A stretch of 64,000 nt of DNA from Eubacterium ruminantium (lineage in GTDB: Bacteria; Bacillota; Clostridia; Lachnospirales; Lachnospiraceae). The DNA lies in assembly GCA_900108205.1 (NCBI GenBank), contig FNUU01000010.1:50047-114046 (forward strand), written 5' to 3'. Shown piece by piece: positions 9,447 to 18,665 of this stretch. The notes beneath the pieces are model-generated. The model was not told the DNA's origin. It saw only the letters and a list, made by a program, of their open reading frames with translations, and made no database searches. How positions within the stretch are numbered: the stretch's first letter is position 1; the number at the start of each line of letters is the position of its first letter. Made by a program: the position numbers and the translations under genes.

Positions 9447-10118
9447 ATGACTGAGTTTAAGGTGGTTGAAAAGTTTATAAGTATAAATGGAGAAGCTGTC
9501 CGTGCCGGAGAACTTAGCGTATTCATCAGATTTAAGGGCTGTAACTTAAGATGCAATTACTGTGATACGCTTTGGGCTTGTGAAGATGGGGCGGAGTATT
9601 CGCTGATGAATACGGAAGATATTTATGAATATATAAAAGCTTCAGGTATAAAAAATGTTACTCTGACAGGCGGAGAGCCTATGCTGCAGGAAGGTATCGG
9701 TGAACTGCTGCAAAGACTGGGAAGTGATACTGACCTTCGCATAGAGGTGGAAACGAATGGAGCAGTACCGCTCACGGATTATTATCGGAGTGTACCGGAT
9801 AATGTAAGTTTTACTGTTGATTATAAATGCACCGGCAGCGGTATGGAAAAGGCTATGTATCTTCCGAATTTTGAGGGCCTGAGGAGCATTGATACGGTGA
9901 AATTTGTAGTATCGGACATTATTGACCTTGACAAGGCTGCAGAGGTCATTGAGAAATACAGATTATCTGAAAAATGTCCTGTTTATCTCAGTGCGGTTTT
10001 TGGCAGGATAACTCCTGAAGAGATCGTGGAATATATGAAGGATAATAAACTGAACGATATAAGACTTCAGCTTCAGATGCATAAATATATATGGCCGCCG
10101 GAAATGAAGGGCGTATAA
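9447..10118 (+). CDS. queE: 7-carboxy-7-deazaguanine synthase QueE (radical SAM)
   Basis: A 223-residue radical SAM enzyme that contracts 6-carboxytetrahydropterin to 7-carboxy-7-deazaguanine. The cluster motif is CX3CX2C in GCNLRCNYCDT near residues 31-41. N-terminal FISINGEAVRAGELSVFIRF and TLTGGEPMLQ are QueE hallmarks. The RBS GGGAG lies 8-12 nt upstream of ATG. It is in the operon between queD and folE. Confidence 0.9.
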   Translation: MTEFKVVEKFISINGEAVRAGELSVFIRFKGCNLRCNYCDTLWACEDGAEYSLMNTEDIYEYIKASGIKNVTLTGGEPMLQEGIGELLQRLGSDTDLRIEVETNGAVPLTDYYRSVPDNVSFTVDYKCTGSGMEKAMYLPNFEGLRSIDTVKFVVSDIIDLDKAAEVIEKYRLSEKCPVYLSAVFGRITPEEIVEYMKDNKLNDIRLQLQMHKYIWPPEMKGV

Positions 10119-10183
10119 GGATGGGTATGATAATACCATTTGCACTGTTGTTTTTTACATTAGAAAGATGAGGATAGAATAAA

Positions 10184-10765
10184 ATGGCTGTTGATAAGGA
10201 AAAAATAAAAGAGCATATAAGAGGTATACTCCTGGCGATAGGTGAGGATCCGGACAGAGAGGGCCTTCGTGAAACTCCGGACAGAGTTGCACGTATGTAT
10301 GAAGAGGTTTTTGCGGGTATATCCTATACAAATGATGAGATTGCCGCCATGTTTAATAAGACATTTGAAGCTCCTAAGGACAGAAATAAAAATGATATCG
10401 TGCTTGTTAAGGATATTGAAGCCTTCAGCTACTGTGAACATCATATGGCTATCATGTATGACATGAATATTTCGGTAGCTTATATTCCGAGAGACAGGGT
10501 TATCGGGCTCAGTAAGATAGTCAGGATAGCAGATATGGTTACAAGAAGACTGCAGCTTCAGGAAAGGATAGGTGCGGATATAGCCGATGTTATGGAGAAA
10601 GCTACAGGGTCACCGGATATTGCGGTTATAATCGAGGCAAAACACAGCTGTGTAACAGCCAGAGGAATAAAGAACAGAGAATCTTCGACATTTACAACAA
10701 CCTTTAAGGGTGTTTTCAATGAAGAAAAGATGCAGGAGAAGCTTCTCATGATGATGAAGAAATAA
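10184..10765 (+). CDS. folE: GTP cyclohydrolase I
   Basis: A 193-residue GTP cyclohydrolase I making 7,8-dihydroneopterin triphosphate, the entry point to both folate and queuosine. Zinc and active-site residues appear in YCEHHMAIMY and in KHSCVTARGI; the family block VIGLSKIVRIADM and the quinonoid QLQERIGADI stretch are intact. Its placement inside the que cluster suggests dedicated precursor supply for queuosine, as in several Firmicutes. Confidence 0.94.
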   Translation: MAVDKEKIKEHIRGILLAIGEDPDREGLRETPDRVARMYEEVFAGISYTNDEIAAMFNKTFEAPKDRNKNDIVLVKDIEAFSYCEHHMAIMYDMNISVAYIPRDRVIGLSKIVRIADMVTRRLQLQERIGADIADVMEKATGSPDIAVIIEAKHSCVTARGIKNRESSTFTTTFKGVFNEEKMQEKLLMMMKK

Positions 10766-10932
10766 TAGTGAATACCGGACTGTCATGGATGTGTCGTGAT
10801 GAATTATAATGAGTCCGTTAATAATAACGGAATAATAAAACATAGACTGACTGTATTGATATATGACAGCAGGAACCTGAGGCAGATATACAGCAGAATG
10901 GATTAATTAATCAGGAAAGGGAGTAAGGGAAA

Positions 10933-11595
10933 ATGAAGAATAGAGATACAGCATTGGTTGTTCTGAGCGGAGGTCAGGACAGTACAACATGCCTTCTGTG
11001 GGCGTTAAAAAGATATAAAACAGTGGAGGCAGTGTCCTTTGATTATAATCAGAGACATAAGAAGGAGCTGGAATGTGCTGCTGAAATATGTAAGAAATTC
11101 GGAGTAAGACAGAAGATCATGGATATGTCGCTTCTTTCTGAGCTTGCACCAAATTCGCTTACCAGAGCAGAGATAAAGGTGGATGAGGAAGCTCCGGAGA
11201 GCGGAACTCCGAATTCATTTGTTGAGGGAAGAAATCTGCTCTTCCTCACATATGCAGCTATTTACGCCAAGGGCCTTGGGATAAATGATATAATTACGGG
11301 AGTATCCCAGAGCGATTTTTCAGGCTATCCGGATTGCAGAAATGTTTTCATCAAGTCTCTCAATACAACTCTTAATCTGGCTATGGATTATGAATTTGAT
11401 CTGATAACACCTCTTATGTGGATCGATAAAGAAGAAACATGGGAGCTGGCTGACAGCCTCGGTGGACTTGAAATAATCCGTGACATGACACTTACCTGTT
11501 ATAATGGTATAATGGGTGAAGGGTGCGGAAATTGTCCTGCATGCAAACTGCGTAAAAGGGGATACGACAGATATATGGCCAGAAGAAAGGTGTGA
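10933..11595 (+). CDS. queC: 7-cyano-7-deazaguanine synthase QueC
   Basis: A 220-residue PP-loop ATPase that converts carboxydeazaguanine to preQ0. The ATP loop is [17 protein letters not shown] near residues 9-25. The zinc-binding cysteines are at the C-terminus in [20 protein letters not shown]. The 167-nt gap from folE holds a short CCGTTA/TAACGG palindrome but no terminator, so it is probably the same transcript. No queF (preQ0 reductase) is present in this cluster. Confidence 0.92.
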   Translation: MKNRDTALVVLSGGQDSTTCLLWALKRYKTVEAVSFDYNQRHKKELECAAEICKKFGVRQKIMDMSLLSELAPNSLTRAEIKVDEEAPESGTPNSFVEGRNLLFLTYAAIYAKGLGINDIITGVSQSDFSGYPDCRNVFIKSLNTTLNLAMDYEFDLITPLMWIDKEETWELADSLGGLEIIRDMTLTCYNGIMGEGCGNCPACKLRKRGYDRYMARRKV

Positions 11596-11600
11596 AGACC

Positions 11601-12515
11601 ATGAGTAAAATGCTTTTTATCGTTAATCATAAAGCCGGTAAAAGAGTTATTAAAGGCAGCTTGAACAAGATTTTGGAGTTGTTTAACAAAGCCGGATTTG
11701 ATGTGGAATATCATCCGACGAAGAGCGCAAATGATGCGGCTGAATATGTTGAAAAAACAAAAGGAGCATATGATATCATAGTATGTGCCGGAGGAGACGG
11801 AACTCTGGATAATACGGTTTCAGGTCTCATGAAGCTCAGGGAGAAAGGCATAAAGCTGCCGCCGCTCGGGTACATTCCATGCGGTTCTACAAATGATTAT
11901 GCCAGAAGTCTTAAGATAAGTGCCAAACCAATAGAGGCGGCCAGAGACATAGTAAGAGGAAGAGCATGTCCTGTGGATGTGGGAACTCTCGGTAATACGG
12001 ACTTTATTTATATAACTGCTTTTGGTCTCTTTACGGATATTTCATATTCAACATCCCAGAAGCTTAAGAATTTTCTGGGACATACAGCTTATATTATAAC
12101 AGCCGTAAAATGTCTTTTCAGAATTCAGACATACAGATTGAAGATCGAAATGGACGATAAGACAGTTACGGGAGATTTCTGGTATGGCCAGGTAACAAAT
12201 TCCCGTTCGGTTGGCGGATTCAGAGCTATTGGCGTAAAGGAAATGTCATTTTGTGATGGAAAGTACGAATGCCTTTTTATCAGAAAACCAAAAAATCCTT
12301 TTCAGCTGGCAGCAATCCTTTTCTCTATAGCAACCAATAAAATGAATCCAAAATATATATGCAGTGAAAAGGCGTCAAAGGTAAGAGTGCTTGCTAAGGG
12401 GCCGGTTCCGTGGACGGTTGATGGTGAGTATGGTGGAACATTTAAAAATGTCATCATAAGGAACCATAAACAGGCGATAGATCTGGTACTTTCCAGGGAC
12501 GGCGGATATAAGTAA
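11601..12515 (+). CDS. Diacylglycerol kinase family lipid kinase
   Basis: A 304-residue member of the DagK/YegS/LCB5 lipid kinase family. The nucleotide-binding motif GGDGTLDNTVSGL (near 60) and the substrate motif PCGSTNDYARSL (near 92) are both present. A GTG at 11592 overlapping the queC stop would add three residues, but the RBS AGAAAGG (11583-11589) is correctly spaced for ATG 11601. The likely role is recycling of diacylglycerol to phosphatidic acid at the membrane. It is immediately downstream of queC, though functionally unrelated to it. Confidence 0.85.
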   Translation: MSKMLFIVNHKAGKRVIKGSLNKILELFNKAGFDVEYHPTKSANDAAEYVEKTKGAYDIIVCAGGDGTLDNTVSGLMKLREKGIKLPPLGYIPCGSTNDYARSLKISAKPIEAARDIVRGRACPVDVGTLGNTDFIYITAFGLFTDISYSTSQKLKNFLGHTAYIITAVKCLFRIQTYRLKIEMDDKTVTGDFWYGQVTNSRSVGGFRAIGVKEMSFCDGKYECLFIRKPKNPFQLAAILFSIATNKMNPKYICSEKASKVRVLAKGPVPWTVDGEYGGTFKNVIIRNHKQAIDLVLSRDGGYK

Positions 12516-12842
12516 TTTACGTTTAGCAATACTGATTTATAGATATGATTTAATTAATAAAAAGTTAATAAAAATTTAAGTAAAAAAATGTAAATGAAAA
12601 TTTAAAGAAATATGAACAAATTGTAAAATCGTGTTGCATAATAAGGGAAATTAGTGTAAAATAACGTTATAATCTGAATAGTGGTTAGGTGGCTGTATTA
12701 TTAGGTGGAATAATTCGGTCAGGATTATTTGATATAATTGGTTTGGATACAGATTCCGAAAGAAGTATTATGAGTGGTGCCATATGTTTCGTTTGAGTTG
12801 AGGGTCTGTATTATGATTGTGGATGTAAGAGAGGGAAAGCGT
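12516..12842. other. AT-rich intergenic leader before the pilin-like gene
   Basis: 327 nt without a gene. The first 150 nt are very AT-rich. TATAAT hexamers occur at 12668-12673 and 12733-12738, but neither has a convincing -35 at 16-18 nt. No aptamer recognised; in particular no c-di-GMP (GEMM) consensus, although such riboswitches often precede clostridial pilin genes. Confidence 0.5.
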
Positions 12843-13484
12843 ATGACTACTAAGAATCGGAAAGAAAACAATAAAGGTTTTTCACTCGTTGAGCTGCTTA
12901 TAGTTATAGCTATTATAGCTATTCTTTCGGCTGCTATAGCGCCTATGCTTATCAGATATATCGATAAGGCAAGGAAGCAGAAGGATGTAGCTGCGGCAGA
13001 AACTATATACCATGCTGCGGACGTAACACTTGCAACTGCGGATTCAAGTGTCCTGGGTGCATGGGAGAACAGCAGTGGTAATGCACTTTATGATCTGGAG
13101 GCAAACGGTGAAAAATATAAGGGTGAGTTTCTTGCATGGGCAAGAGGACAGTTCATTTACCATGATGAAAACTATGAGTTTAAAAATGCATGGAACAATG
13201 CTCAGGCACAGTGGAATTTCGTTGAGGAATTCAATCCGTATATAAATCAGCATGAAAAGGCATCGACCTTTAATAAGAGCAATAAAGGAAATGCAGTACA
13301 TTTTAGTTATAAAAAAACTAAGGATCCGAAGAAGAGATATAAACAGTATGCTGACTGCTGGATGATATTCCGAAGAGAGGATACTCAGACGGTAGAGGTC
13401 TGGATAGGTTATAAACCGGACGGAAAGATCGTTACGCCGTATTACAGAATATATCCTGATACAGATAAACGCTGGCTCAAATAA
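12843..13484 (+). CDS. Type IV pilin-like / prepilin-type protein
   Basis: A 213-residue protein with a class III-type prepilin N-terminus. The 12-residue leader ends in Gly and is followed by FSLVELLIVIAIIAILSAA, with Glu at position 5 of the mature protein, the assembly glutamate. The rest is a soluble domain rich in Tyr, Trp and Lys with no recognised subfamily. Start ATG 12843 was chosen because it gives a normal short leader and follows GAGAGGG. No prepilin peptidase, assembly ATPase or platform gene is nearby, so it must be processed and assembled by genes elsewhere, or act as a secreted pseudopilin-like surface protein. Confidence 0.8.
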   Translation: MTTKNRKENNKGFSLVELLIVIAIIAILSAAIAPMLIRYIDKARKQKDVAAAETIYHAADVTLATADSSVLGAWENSSGNALYDLEANGEKYKGEFLAWARGQFIYHDENYEFKNAWNNAQAQWNFVEEFNPYINQHEKASTFNKSNKGNAVHFSYKKTKDPKKRYKQYADCWMIFRREDTQTVEVWIGYKPDGKIVTPYYRIYPDTDKRWLK

Positions 13485-13575
13485 TTGACAATAGTTATTG
13501 AGAAGCGAAATGTTTATCTTATAATTATGCAGGACGAAAGCCAATCCGGTATCATGTCGGTATATGGTTTTGTAA

Positions 13576-13626
13576 AAATAAACATACGCAAATGCATTAA
13601 ATGTATTTGCGTATGTTATTTTTTTA
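13576..13626. terminator. Long bidirectional terminator hairpin between pilin-like gene and purB
   Basis: A nearly perfect 17-bp stem, AACATACGCAAATGCAT (13581-13597) with ATGTATTTGCGTATGTT (13601-13617), one G-T pair, a three-base loop, flanked by A-rich and T-rich tracts (TTTTTTT at 13619-13625). Confidence 0.85.
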
Positions 13627-13732
13627 TAGTAATATAGAAATGTATGATTAAGTAAATACAAATGAATATATTGTGTCAAAATTATTCCTTTGATGCAGTA
13701 TGAAAAATATAAATAATACGAGGAAAAAGATT

Positions 13733-15187
13733 ATGAATAATGACAAATACGTAAGCCCGCTTTCAGAGAGATATGCATCTAAGGAGATGCAGTTTATTTT
13801 TTCACCTGATATGAAATTCACTACATGGAGGAAGCTCTGGATAGCTCTTGCAGAAACAGAACAGGAGCTTGGACTTAAGGATACTGAGGGTAATCCGCGT
13901 ATCACAGATGAAATGATAGAAGAACTGAAGAGCCACGTAGATGATATCAACTATGAAGTTGCAAAGGAACGTGAAAAGCTTGTAAGACATGATGTTATGA
14001 GTCATGTTTATGCTTACGGACAGCAGTGTCCTAAGGCTGCCGGCATAATCCACCTTGGAGCTACAAGCTGTTATGTTGGAGATAATACAGATATCATCAT
14101 TATGAGAGAGGCACTTTACCTTGTCAGAAAGAAGCTTCTTAATGTTATAAATGAGCTTACTAAATTTGCTCTTAAATACAAAGATCTTCCGACTATTGCA
14201 TTTACTCATTTTCAGCCGGCACAGCCTACAACAGTAGGTAAGAGAGCAACGCTCTGGCTCCATGATTTCTATATGGATCTCGAAGATACAGATTACATGA
14301 TCAGTCAGCTTAAGCTTCTTGGTTCAAAGGGTACTACAGGCACACAGGCCAGCTTCTTCGAGCTTTTTGACGGAGATCATGAGGCATGCCGTAAGGCTGA
14401 TAAGATGATTGCGGAAAAAATGGGATTCAAGGACTGCTTTCCGGTTTCCGGACAGACATATACACGTAAGGTAGATTCAAGAGTATTAAATGTACTTTCA
14501 GGAATCGCACAGACAGCACATAAGTTTTCAAATGATATCAGACTGCTGCAGCATCTGAAGCAGATCGAGGAACCATTTGAGAAGAATCAGATAGGTTCTT
14601 CAGCAATGGCATATAAGAGAAATCCGATGAGAAGTGAGAGAATAGCATCTCTTGCAGATTATGTAATGTGTGATGCACTTAATCCTGCACTTGTTGCTTC
14701 CACACAGTGGTTTGAAAGAACTCTTGATGACTCTGCAAATAAGAGACTTTCTGTTCCGGAAGGTTTCCTTGCAGTAGATGGAATCCTTGATCTTTGCCTG
14801 AATGTAGTAGATGGTCTTGTGGTTTATGATAAGGTAATCTATAAGAAGTTCATGGAAGAGATTCCATTTATGGCTACAGAAAACATCATGATGGATGCTG
14901 TTAAGGCCGGAGGAAACAGACAGGAGCTTCATGAGAAGATCAGAACATATTCTATGGAGGCAGGCGCAAATGTAAAGCGTGAGGGTAAAGAAAATAATCT
15001 TCTTGAACTTATTGCGGCTGATCCTGCATTTAATATGACACTTGAAGAACTGAAGGCGCTTATGCAGCCTGAGAGATATGTAGGCCGTGCGCCTCAGCAG
15101 ACAGAAGAGTTTATTGAAGAGGTTATAAAGCCGGTGCTTGATGCAAACAGCGATGTTCTCGGACTTACAGCTGAAATAAATGTTTAA
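13733..15187 (+). CDS. purB: Adenylosuccinate lyase
   Basis: A 484-residue fumarase-superfamily lyase catalysing two steps of purine synthesis: SAICAR to AICAR, and adenylosuccinate to AMP. The superfamily signature SSAMAYKRNPMRSE lies near residue 290 and the histidine-containing AFTHFQPAQPTT near 155-165. Start 13733 was chosen over the upstream in-frame ATG at 13700 because AGGAAAAA lies 8-12 nt before it and MNNDKYVSPLSERYAS is the normal N-terminus. purA, the partner for AMP synthesis, lies 5 kb downstream on the same strand. Confidence 0.94.
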   Translation: MNNDKYVSPLSERYASKEMQFIFSPDMKFTTWRKLWIALAETEQELGLKDTEGNPRITDEMIEELKSHVDDINYEVAKEREKLVRHDVMSHVYAYGQQCPKAAGIIHLGATSCYVGDNTDIIIMREALYLVRKKLLNVINELTKFALKYKDLPTIAFTHFQPAQPTTVGKRATLWLHDFYMDLEDTDYMISQLKLLGSKGTTGTQASFFELFDGDHEACRKADKMIAEKMGFKDCFPVSGQTYTRKVDSRVLNVLSGIAQTAHKFSNDIRLLQHLKQIEEPFEKNQIGSSAMAYKRNPMRSERIASLADYVMCDALNPALVASTQWFERTLDDSANKRLSVPEGFLAVDGILDLCLNVVDGLVVYDKVIYKKFMEEIPFMATENIMMDAVKAGGNRQELHEKIRTYSMEAGANVKREGKENNLLELIAADPAFNMTLEELKALMQPERYVGRAPQQTEEFIEEVIKPVLDANSDVLGLTAEINV

Positions 15188-15232
15188 TGATCTTATGCGC
15201 ATAGGATCGAAGTATGACTGTGTAAAAATGAT

Positions 15233-16042
15233 ATGAGAGTACAGACTGATCTGGAAAAATATTATAATAAATTTAATGAGGATAAACGTCTGAAAACCAG
15301 GCATGGGCAGGTGGAGTTCAGAACCACCATGCATTATATCCATGAGGTTGTCAGATATTTACAGGAGAAGTCCTCTGAGATACCTGAATTCGAAAAGATA
15401 AAAATCCTTGATATAGGAGCCGGTACGGGAGCATATTCAATACCTCTTTTTGAGGAAGGGTATGACATTACGGCAGTTGAACTGGTGAAGTATAACCTTG
15501 GGATACTTAAGAAAAAATGCAGTGATATACAGGCTTTTCAGGGAAATGCTCTTAAGCTTTCAAGGTTTGAGGATAATACCTTCGATCTGTGTTTTCTTTT
15601 TGGACCTATGTATCATCTTTTTACAGAAGAGGACCAGCTTAAGGCTCTTCTTGAAGCAAAGAGAGTTACCCGGGAAGGCGGGATCATCATGGCTGCATAT
15701 GTAATGAATGAGTATTCGGTAATAACATATGCATTTAAGGAAGGGCACATTATGGAATGCCTCAAGGACGGACGGTTCACACCGGATTATCGGATCATTC
15801 CTGAGGAAAAGGAGCTTTATCATTATATGCGTATCGAGGATATAAATGCATTGAATGAAAAGGCCGGACTTAAAAGACGAAAGATAATTTCTGCTGATGG
15901 ACCTTCAGATTATATCAGACCCGTATTAAATTCGATGGATGATAATGTCTTTGAGGAATATTTTAAATATCATATGGCTATTTGTGAAAGACAGGACCTT
16001 ATAGGAGCGACCTCCCATACGGTGGATATTTTGGAAAAGTGA
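15233..16042 (+). CDS. Class I SAM-dependent methyltransferase
   Basis: A 269-residue methyltransferase of the Rossmann type. Motif I is ILDIGAGTGAYSIPL near residues 61-75, followed by the acidic ITAVEL strand end and motif IV-like FDLCFLFGPMYHL. The GPMYHL block is typical of small-molecule methyltransferases. The substrate is not predictable. It starts 45 nt after purB; the ribosome site is weak, so the start is less certain than for its neighbours. Confidence 0.75.
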   Translation: MRVQTDLEKYYNKFNEDKRLKTRHGQVEFRTTMHYIHEVVRYLQEKSSEIPEFEKIKILDIGAGTGAYSIPLFEEGYDITAVELVKYNLGILKKKCSDIQAFQGNALKLSRFEDNTFDLCFLFGPMYHLFTEEDQLKALLEAKRVTREGGIIMAAYVMNEYSVITYAFKEGHIMECLKDGRFTPDYRIIPEEKELYHYMRIEDINALNEKAGLKRRKIISADGPSDYIRPVLNSMDDNVFEEYFKYHMAICERQDLIGATSHTVDILEK

Positions 16043-16096
16043 TAAAGAGTATTTGGGATTAGTTATCAGTTATTGTTCTGGAAGGGAACTTTATAT

Positions 16097-17770
16097 ATGA
16101 AAAAAGAAGTTGAGAAGGAATTACAGAAGCTGATAAGAACAGCAACAAATAAAAGCCTGGTACCGGAGGATTTTGAAGGTATCTGTAAAAGTGTAAATGT
16201 TGTAAGGATGTATTATGATATATCCTTTGATTCTAATGGTTACAGGGGAGTTGGAGATGAGAAGAATGATTCTCATTTTCAAGTCGTTGAATTATATGAT
16301 TTAAAAGTAAAGAGTGGTATAAAAAAAGTCTTTACGTTCTTTTATTCCGGAAATGAATATGTTCATGCATGTATAGAGTTTGCAGAAGGAATAGAAGAAC
16401 AGGATATTGACATGGATACCTGCGGTATCCTGGCAGACGTTATTTATATACTTGTCAGCAGGCAGAATATGCGTCTGATGCTGGATTATGCAGAGTCACA
16501 TGACGCACTTACGGGTATTCCGAATCTTAAAGCGGTGTCATCAAAATATATGAGCAGTGTTGTTCGTAATCCGGATGTTAAGTATGTAGTATTATATATA
16601 AATGTCAAGGATTTTAAATATATAAATGACAGAGGCGGAGTTCATCTCGGAGATTTTGCTATGGCTAAGCTTGCAAAAAAGCTGGAGGGATATATCAGGG
16701 AGGATGAAGGAATCTGTCGTGTCGGAGGAGACAATTTTGCTTTCTTTATAAGACGCGATAATCTGGAGCTTATGCTGGACAGACTCAAATCTGTCAGAGT
16801 TGACGGACTTATCGGACTTAGAAATAACAGTCACAGATTTTCTTTCAGAATAGGCGTCTCTGATACAGAGGTAAAGGAATTTGGCGCCAGACTTGAAGAG
16901 GCAAGTACTGCATGTATAATGGGAAGGTCTGTATTAAAGAAAGACGTAGTTATATATAATTTGGAATTGTCTGAGATCATCAATTATAATAACTCTGTGG
17001 TGGCTGCTTTTGCAGATGCACTTACAGGAAACGAGTTTGTTCCGTATTTCCAGCCAAAGGTGAATATGTGTACCGGCGAGATACTGGGATTGGAAGCGCT
17101 GTGCAGGTGGGTAAGAAATGGTGAGGTGGTCGAGCCTATGGATTTCATACCTCAGCTTGACAGAAAAGGCATGATAACCGAGCTTGATATGGCTATGCTG
17201 GAATCAGCCTGCAAAAGCATTTCAAAATGGAAAAAAATGGGACTGAAGGTTCCTGTTGTTTCGGTGAATTTTTCTAAGAAGAATATATTTGTTCCTGATA
17301 TTGAAAGGAAGATCATATCGATCATAGATAATAATGACGTTGGCTGTGATCTGATAGAGATAGAGATTACCGAAACAGTTCACGAATCAGAGATAAGCAG
17401 ACTGATTGAGTTTGTAAGGATACTTAAGAACTATGGCATTAAGATCAGTATTGACGATTTCGGAACAGGGTATTCATCACTTTCGCTGATACATAATATA
17501 AATGCAGATGAAGTGAAGATAGACCAGAGCTTTGTTAAGAGACTTGCTTATGAAGACAAGGCGGTTATGCTGGTTGAGAGTATAATAAATATTGCAGAGA
17601 GGCTTAATATGCAGGTGATCGCTGAGGGTGTTGAAAATGCTGAAGAAGGCAGGATCCTTCTTAAGCTTGGCTGCAAAATTGTTCAGGGCTTCTACTATGA
17701 AAAGCCTGTTTCATGCGAAAAAACAGCTGATATACTCGGATCACACAGCTATAGAACCATAAAGATATAG
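16097..17770 (+). CDS. Degenerate-GGDEF plus EAL domain protein, probable c-di-GMP phosphodiesterase
   Basis: A 557-residue protein with no membrane segment. About residues 1-130 form an unrecognised input domain. A GGDEF domain (about 135-290) has its active motif altered to GGDNF, so cyclase activity is unlikely. The EAL domain (about 300-550) keeps the catalytic residues: EAL in LGLEALCRW, Asn in SVNFS, EIEITE, SIDDFGTGYSS, the lysine of VKIDQSF, EGVE and QGFYYEKP. It is therefore predicted to hydrolyse c-di-GMP under control of the N-terminal domain. Start ATG 16097 has GAAGGGA at correct spacing. Confidence 0.85.
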   Translation: MKKEVEKELQKLIRTATNKSLVPEDFEGICKSVNVVRMYYDISFDSNGYRGVGDEKNDSHFQVVELYDLKVKSGIKKVFTFFYSGNEYVHACIEFAEGIEEQDIDMDTCGILADVIYILVSRQNMRLMLDYAESHDALTGIPNLKAVSSKYMSSVVRNPDVKYVVLYINVKDFKYINDRGGVHLGDFAMAKLAKKLEGYIREDEGICRVGGDNFAFFIRRDNLELMLDRLKSVRVDGLIGLRNNSHRFSFRIGVSDTEVKEFGARLEEASTACIMGRSVLKKDVVIYNLELSEIINYNNSVVAAFADALTGNEFVPYFQPKVNMCTGEILGLEALCRWVRNGEVVEPMDFIPQLDRKGMITELDMAMLESACKSISKWKKMGLKVPVVSVNFSKKNIFVPDIERKIISIIDNNDVGCDLIEIEITETVHESEISRLIEFVRILKNYGIKISIDDFGTGYSSLSLIHNINADEVKIDQSFVKRLAYEDKAVMLVESIINIAERLNMQVIAEGVENAEEGRILLKLGCKIVQGFYYEKPVSCEKTADILGSHSYRTIKI

Positions 17771-17785
17771 ACATTAGAGCTAAAG

Positions 17786-17862
17786 CGATAAGATACCGTA
17801 GGAACTCCGGTTCCACAGGATTATGAGATGCGGTTTTTGTTTCTCATAAATATATCGGTATA
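17786..17862 (+). repeat. Partial copy of the three-hairpin dispersed repeat
   Basis: Contains the second and third hairpins of the dispersed element: GGAAC/GTTCC around TCCG, and ATTATGAGA...TCTCATAA. The first long hairpin is missing except for the end AGATACCG. It sits between the EAL gene and the HTH gene. Confidence 0.7.
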
Positions 17863-17879
17863 AGAAGGGGTTATATTAA

Positions 17880-18302
17880 ATGAGTTTTGCAGACAGATTA
17901 AGAGAACTTAGAACAAATAACAGATATTCTCAGGAACAGCTTGCAGAGAAGCTGATGGTAAGCAGACAGGCAATCTCAAAGTGGGAGACAGGAGAATCTC
18001 TTCCGGATATAGATAAAGCTATGATGATAAGTGATTTCTTTGGTGTTACCATGGATTATCTGCTTAAGGAAAGAGAAAATGTTTCTGAGATAAAGCCGGA
18101 TGATAATATGGACAGAGCCATAATTAAGTTTATGGGCAGCGCCCGTCAGATGAATCAGATATCTGAGGAGCTGGTAGCCATAGCCATGGACGGCAAGATT
18201 GACGATGATGAGCTTATCAGACTTCAGGAGATCAATCTTACACTTGATTCAATAACAAGAATTATTAAGGATATCAAAGAAAAAATGGGTATGGAAAAGT
18301 AG
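17880..18302 (+). CDS. XRE-family HTH transcriptional regulator
   Basis: A 140-residue regulator. Residues 5-60 are a Cro/C1-type helix-turn-helix (RTNNRYSQEQLAEKLMVSRQ then AISKWETGESLPDI), typical of Firmicute regulators. Residues 75-140 form a helical C-terminal part of unknown role with TerB-like DGKIDDDELIRLQEI. It precedes a small unknown gene by 24 nt, probably the same operon. Targets are unknown. Confidence 0.85.
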   Translation: MSFADRLRELRTNNRYSQEQLAEKLMVSRQAISKWETGESLPDIDKAMMISDFFGVTMDYLLKERENVSEIKPDDNMDRAIIKFMGSARQMNQISEELVAIAMDGKIDDDELIRLQEINLTLDSITRIIKDIKEKMGMEK

Positions 18303-18326
18303 TTTTTATTGATACGAGGTGCTGGT

Positions 18327-18572
18327 ATGGGACTTTTCGGAAAAAATAAGGGTATCACGAAGGATAAGGAAATAAACGATATCATAAATGAGATTAAAGT
18401 TGACCTCAGCAACAATTATAAGGATAATGCAGTGATCGGCCTCAGAAAGCTGAAGGAAACCGTGGAGATTAAGCATTCCGGAGGTAAACTGAAGGAAGCT
18501 GATTATGAAAGCTGTAAGCGTTATATAAGTGAAGTGGAAAGGGATCTTGCTTCATTTAAGAGAACATATTGA
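18327..18572 (+). CDS. Small conserved-looking protein of unknown function
   Basis: An 81-residue, highly charged, probably helical protein beginning MGLFGKNKGITKDKEIND. No family recognised. ATG 18327 is chosen over an upstream TTG because GAGGTG lies 6-11 nt before it. It follows the HTH gene closely, suggesting coexpression. Confidence 0.6.
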   Translation: MGLFGKNKGITKDKEINDIINEIKVDLSNNYKDNAVIGLRKLKETVEIKHSGGKLKEADYESCKRYISEVERDLASFKRTY

Positions 18573-18589
18573 TACTGGTATACCGGTTC

Positions 18590-18660
18590 CTGAATAACTA
18601 CAGCAAATTATTTGTCTGTTTTCCGTAATAGCACAGTACCCAAAACCCCGGAACAGAGAG
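18590..18660 (+). repeat. Dispersed intergenic repeat, second family, copy 1
   Basis: Shares CTGAATAACT-n-CAAATTA and then AGTACCCAAA-ACCCC-GGAACAGA with the segment at 33222-33272. A partial match (GGTTTCTGAATAACTAT) is also seen near 53431. It lies between the convergent small gene and the LysR gene. Confidence 0.55.
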
Positions 18661-18665
18661 GTGGT

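Noticed and set aside
12516..12842. c-di-GMP riboswitch before the pilin-like gene
   Set aside because: No GEMM core sequence or paired stems with the tetraloop-receptor arrangement could be found.
13485..13732. CRISPR-like or phage attachment signal near the long AT-rich palindrome
   Set aside because: Only one palindrome with a T-run is present, no spaced direct repeats and no integrase; it is a terminator.
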